Shown here piece after piece: positions 62,730 through 64,000 of a stretch of 64,000 nt of DNA. Origin of the DNA: Flavonifractor sp. An10 (lineage in GTDB: Bacteria > Bacillota > Clostridia > Oscillospirales > Oscillospiraceae). Made by a program: the position numbers and the translations under genes. The notes below the pieces were generated by a model, which saw only the letters and a list, made by a program, of their open reading frames with translations, was not told where the DNA came from and searched no databases. The stretch covers positions 471,124-535,123 of the forward strand of contig NZ_NFMB01000001.1 of the NCBI RefSeq assembly GCF_002161215.1, given 5' to 3'. Each line of letters opens with the position of its first letter. The stretch's first letter is position 1.

Positions 62730-63853
62730 TCTATCTGGACAGCGCAGCCACCACCCTGCAGAAGCCGCCCGCCGTGGCCCGGGCCATGGCCCGGGCGGTG
62801 AACCATCTGGCCACCCCGGGGCGGGGCGGCCACGCCCCCGCCATGGCCGCGGCGGAGACGGCATTTGCCTGCCGCCGGGCCGCGGCGGAGCTTTTCCAGC
62901 TGGAGAACCCGGAGCAGGTGGTGTTTACCTTCAACGCTACCCACGGCCTGAACATCGCCATCCGCTCCCTGCTGGAGCCGGGGGACGCGGTGGTGATCTC
63001 CGGCTATGAGCACAACGCCGTCACCCGTCCCCTCCGCGCCCTGGGGGCGGAGGTGCGGGTGGCGGAGGCACCCCTTTTTGACCGGGAGGCCCAGCTGGCG
63101 GCCTTTGAGCGGCAGCTGGACGGGGACGTGAAGGCGGTGCTCTGCACCCACGTGTCCAATGTATTCGGCTTCGTGCTGCCGGTTGAGGAGATTGCCGCCC
63201 TGTGCCGGGCGCGGGGGATCCCCTTTGTGCTGGACGCCTCCCAGTCCGCCGGCTGCCTGCCGGTGCGGATGGGAGAACTGGGAGCGGCCTTCATCGCCAT
63301 GCCGGGGCACAAGGGCCTCTACGGCCCCCAGGGCACCGGCCTGCTGCTGTGCGGCGCGGAGACAAAGCCTCTTCTCCAGGGGGGCACGGGCAGCGCCTCC
63401 GCCCTCCAGGACATGCCGGAGTTCCTCCCCGACCGGCTGGAGGCGGGCACCCACAACATGCCGGGCATCGCCGGCCTGCTGGAGGGCCTCCGCTACGTCC
63501 GGGCCCAGGGGACGGAGCGCATCCTGGCCCATGAGCGCCGGCTGCTCCGTCCGGCGGGGGAGACACTGGCCCGGATTCCCGGCATCACAGTGTTCCAGGC
63601 GGAGGAGCCGGCGGCCCAGGCCGGTGTGCTCTCCTTCCGGATCGACGGCATGGACTGCGAGGCGGCGGGGGAGGCCCTGGGCAGGCGGGGCATCGCCGTC
63701 CGGGCGGGGCTCCACTGCGCGCCCCTGGCCCACCGCTCCGCCGGCACCCTGGAGACAGGCACCGTCCGCGTCAGCGTCTCCGCCTTCAATACCCAGCAGG
63801 AGCTGCGCCGCCTGATCCGGGCGGCGGCCGAGCTGGCAGAGTACAGAAAATAG
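62726..63853 (+). CDS. Cysteine desulfurase family aminotransferase (class V)
   Basis: A 375-residue PLP enzyme. Seen: YLDSAATTLQKP, TFNATHGLNIAIRS, LCTHVSNVFGFVLPVEEI, VLDASQSAGCLPV, the PLP Lys in AMPGHKGLYGPQGTGLL, and the catalytic-Cys region VRAGLHCAPLAHR. It belongs with the desulfurase group that accompanies DUF3343 and, in some genomes, selenium-dependent hydroxylase genes. No molybdenum or selenium gene is visible here. Confidence 0.85.
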   Translation: MIYLDSAATTLQKPPAVARAMARAVNHLATPGRGGHAPAMAAAETAFACRRAAAELFQLENPEQVVFTFNATHGLNIAIRSLLEPGDAVVISGYEHNAVTRPLRALGAEVRVAEAPLFDREAQLAAFERQLDGDVKAVLCTHVSNVFGFVLPVEEIAALCRARGIPFVLDASQSAGCLPVRMGELGAAFIAMPGHKGLYGPQGTGLLLCGAETKPLLQGGTGSASALQDMPEFLPDRLEAGTHNMPGIAGLLEGLRYVRAQGTERILAHERRLLRPAGETLARIPGITVFQAEEPAAQAGVLSFRIDGMDCEAAGEALGRRGIAVRAGLHCAPLAHRSAGTLETGTVRVSVSAFNTQQELRRLIRAAAELAEYRK

Positions 63854-63923
63854 CCGCCCAGTGCGGCTGTTCGGGCTTGCCGATAAACCCACCGGCCGAA
63901 GGATTCGGAGGGAGGGATAGTGT

Positions 63924-63950
63924 GAAAGGGAACCGTCAGGGTTCCCTTTC
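63924..63950 (+). terminator. Hairpin after the desulfurase-like gene
   Basis: GAAAGGGAACC, GTCAG, GGTTCCCTTTC: an 11-bp stem without a long T run; possible terminator. Confidence 0.5.
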
Positions 63951-63964
63951 GCGTTGGATCAAAC

Positions 63965-63999
63965 AACTTTTTGAAACTTTTTTGAAGTTTCAAAAAGTT
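63965..63999. repeat. A/T-rich inverted repeat at the window end
   Basis: AACTTTTTGAAAC, nine bases, then its exact 13-base complement, in clear contrast to the GC-rich surroundings. It could be a bidirectional terminator and continues to the window edge. Confidence 0.6.
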
Positions 64000-64000
64000 C

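Noticed and set aside
1..64000. tRNA, rRNA, CRISPR arrays, complete insertion sequences or prophage genes
   Set aside because: No cloverleaf-like stretch, spaced direct repeats, transposase or phage structural motif was found on reading; a tRNAscan or CRISPR search was not possible here.

Overview
The window is a gene-dense, GC-rich stretch of a Gram-positive, spore-forming anaerobe, most likely a Clostridia member of the Oscillospiraceae (Flavonifractor/Lawsonibacter/Oscillibacter-like). The evidence is PolC-type DNA polymerase III, the AddA helicase-nuclease, sporulation genes (GerW/YtfJ, a SpoIID-like protein), the IspH-ribosomal protein S1 fusion, CarD, a DUF6514-type small protein, TTG/GTG starts and A/T-rich TTGACA/TATAAT promoters. 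No rRNA, tRNA, CRISPR array, complete insertion sequence or prophage was seen. Genus-level placement is inference.

Layout. 1-5.2 kb: the 3' part of addA, rpmE with its own promoter and terminator, a flavin reductase, hflX, a GNAT acetyltransferase and a YigZ-family gene. 5.2-11.1 kb: a macromolecular-synthesis group (dgt-like, dnaG, rpoD), then a secreted S-layer-homology protein. 11.2-22.2 kb: ddl-murF, convergent mtnA, an ABC-F ATPase with ydcF-like and prfA genes, two small unknown genes, sua5, coaE and an M18 aminopeptidase. 22.3-29 kb is the accessory part: an ECF sigma factor gene broken by an amber codon with its putative anti-sigma gene, an autoregulated MerR gene, a TepA-like ClpP homologue, a membrane-anchored aryl-sulfate sulfotransferase, an XRE/S24-like repressor and a divergent DUF6514 gene.

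29-39.5 kb: the pyrH-frr-uppS-cdsA-dxr-rseP-ispG-polC cluster. 39.6-46.8 kb: ferritin, then the operon hisZGDBHAFIE with mostly 4-nt start/stop overlaps; hisC and a histidinol-phosphatase gene are absent. 46.8-48.9 kb: three minus-strand spore-associated-type genes. 49-57.2 kb: a tyrosine phosphatase, M50 protease, scpA-scpB, DUF2953, gerW, a D-Ala-D-Ala carboxypeptidase, pseudouridine synthase, RpiR regulator and flavoprotein. 57.2-63.9 kb: cmk-plsC-ispH/S1, carD, ispD-ispF, and a DUF3343/cysteine-desulfurase pair. Five MEP-pathway enzymes (dxr, ispD, ispF, ispG, ispH) lie in the window, beside uppS, which uses their product.

Most of the window is conserved housekeeping sequence. The most unusual points are: a second, synonymously diverged copy of the last 14 codons plus stop of rpoD about 150 bp downstream of the intact gene; a family of short GTAGGG-headed palindromes that supply the stop codon of three genes and sit in frame inside the ABC-F gene; an amber codon at a tryptophan position in an ECF sigma gene; an internal promoter and ribosome-binding site at the IspH/S1 junction; and a 12-bp promoter sequence with 19-bp spacing shared by the MerR and sulfotransferase genes.
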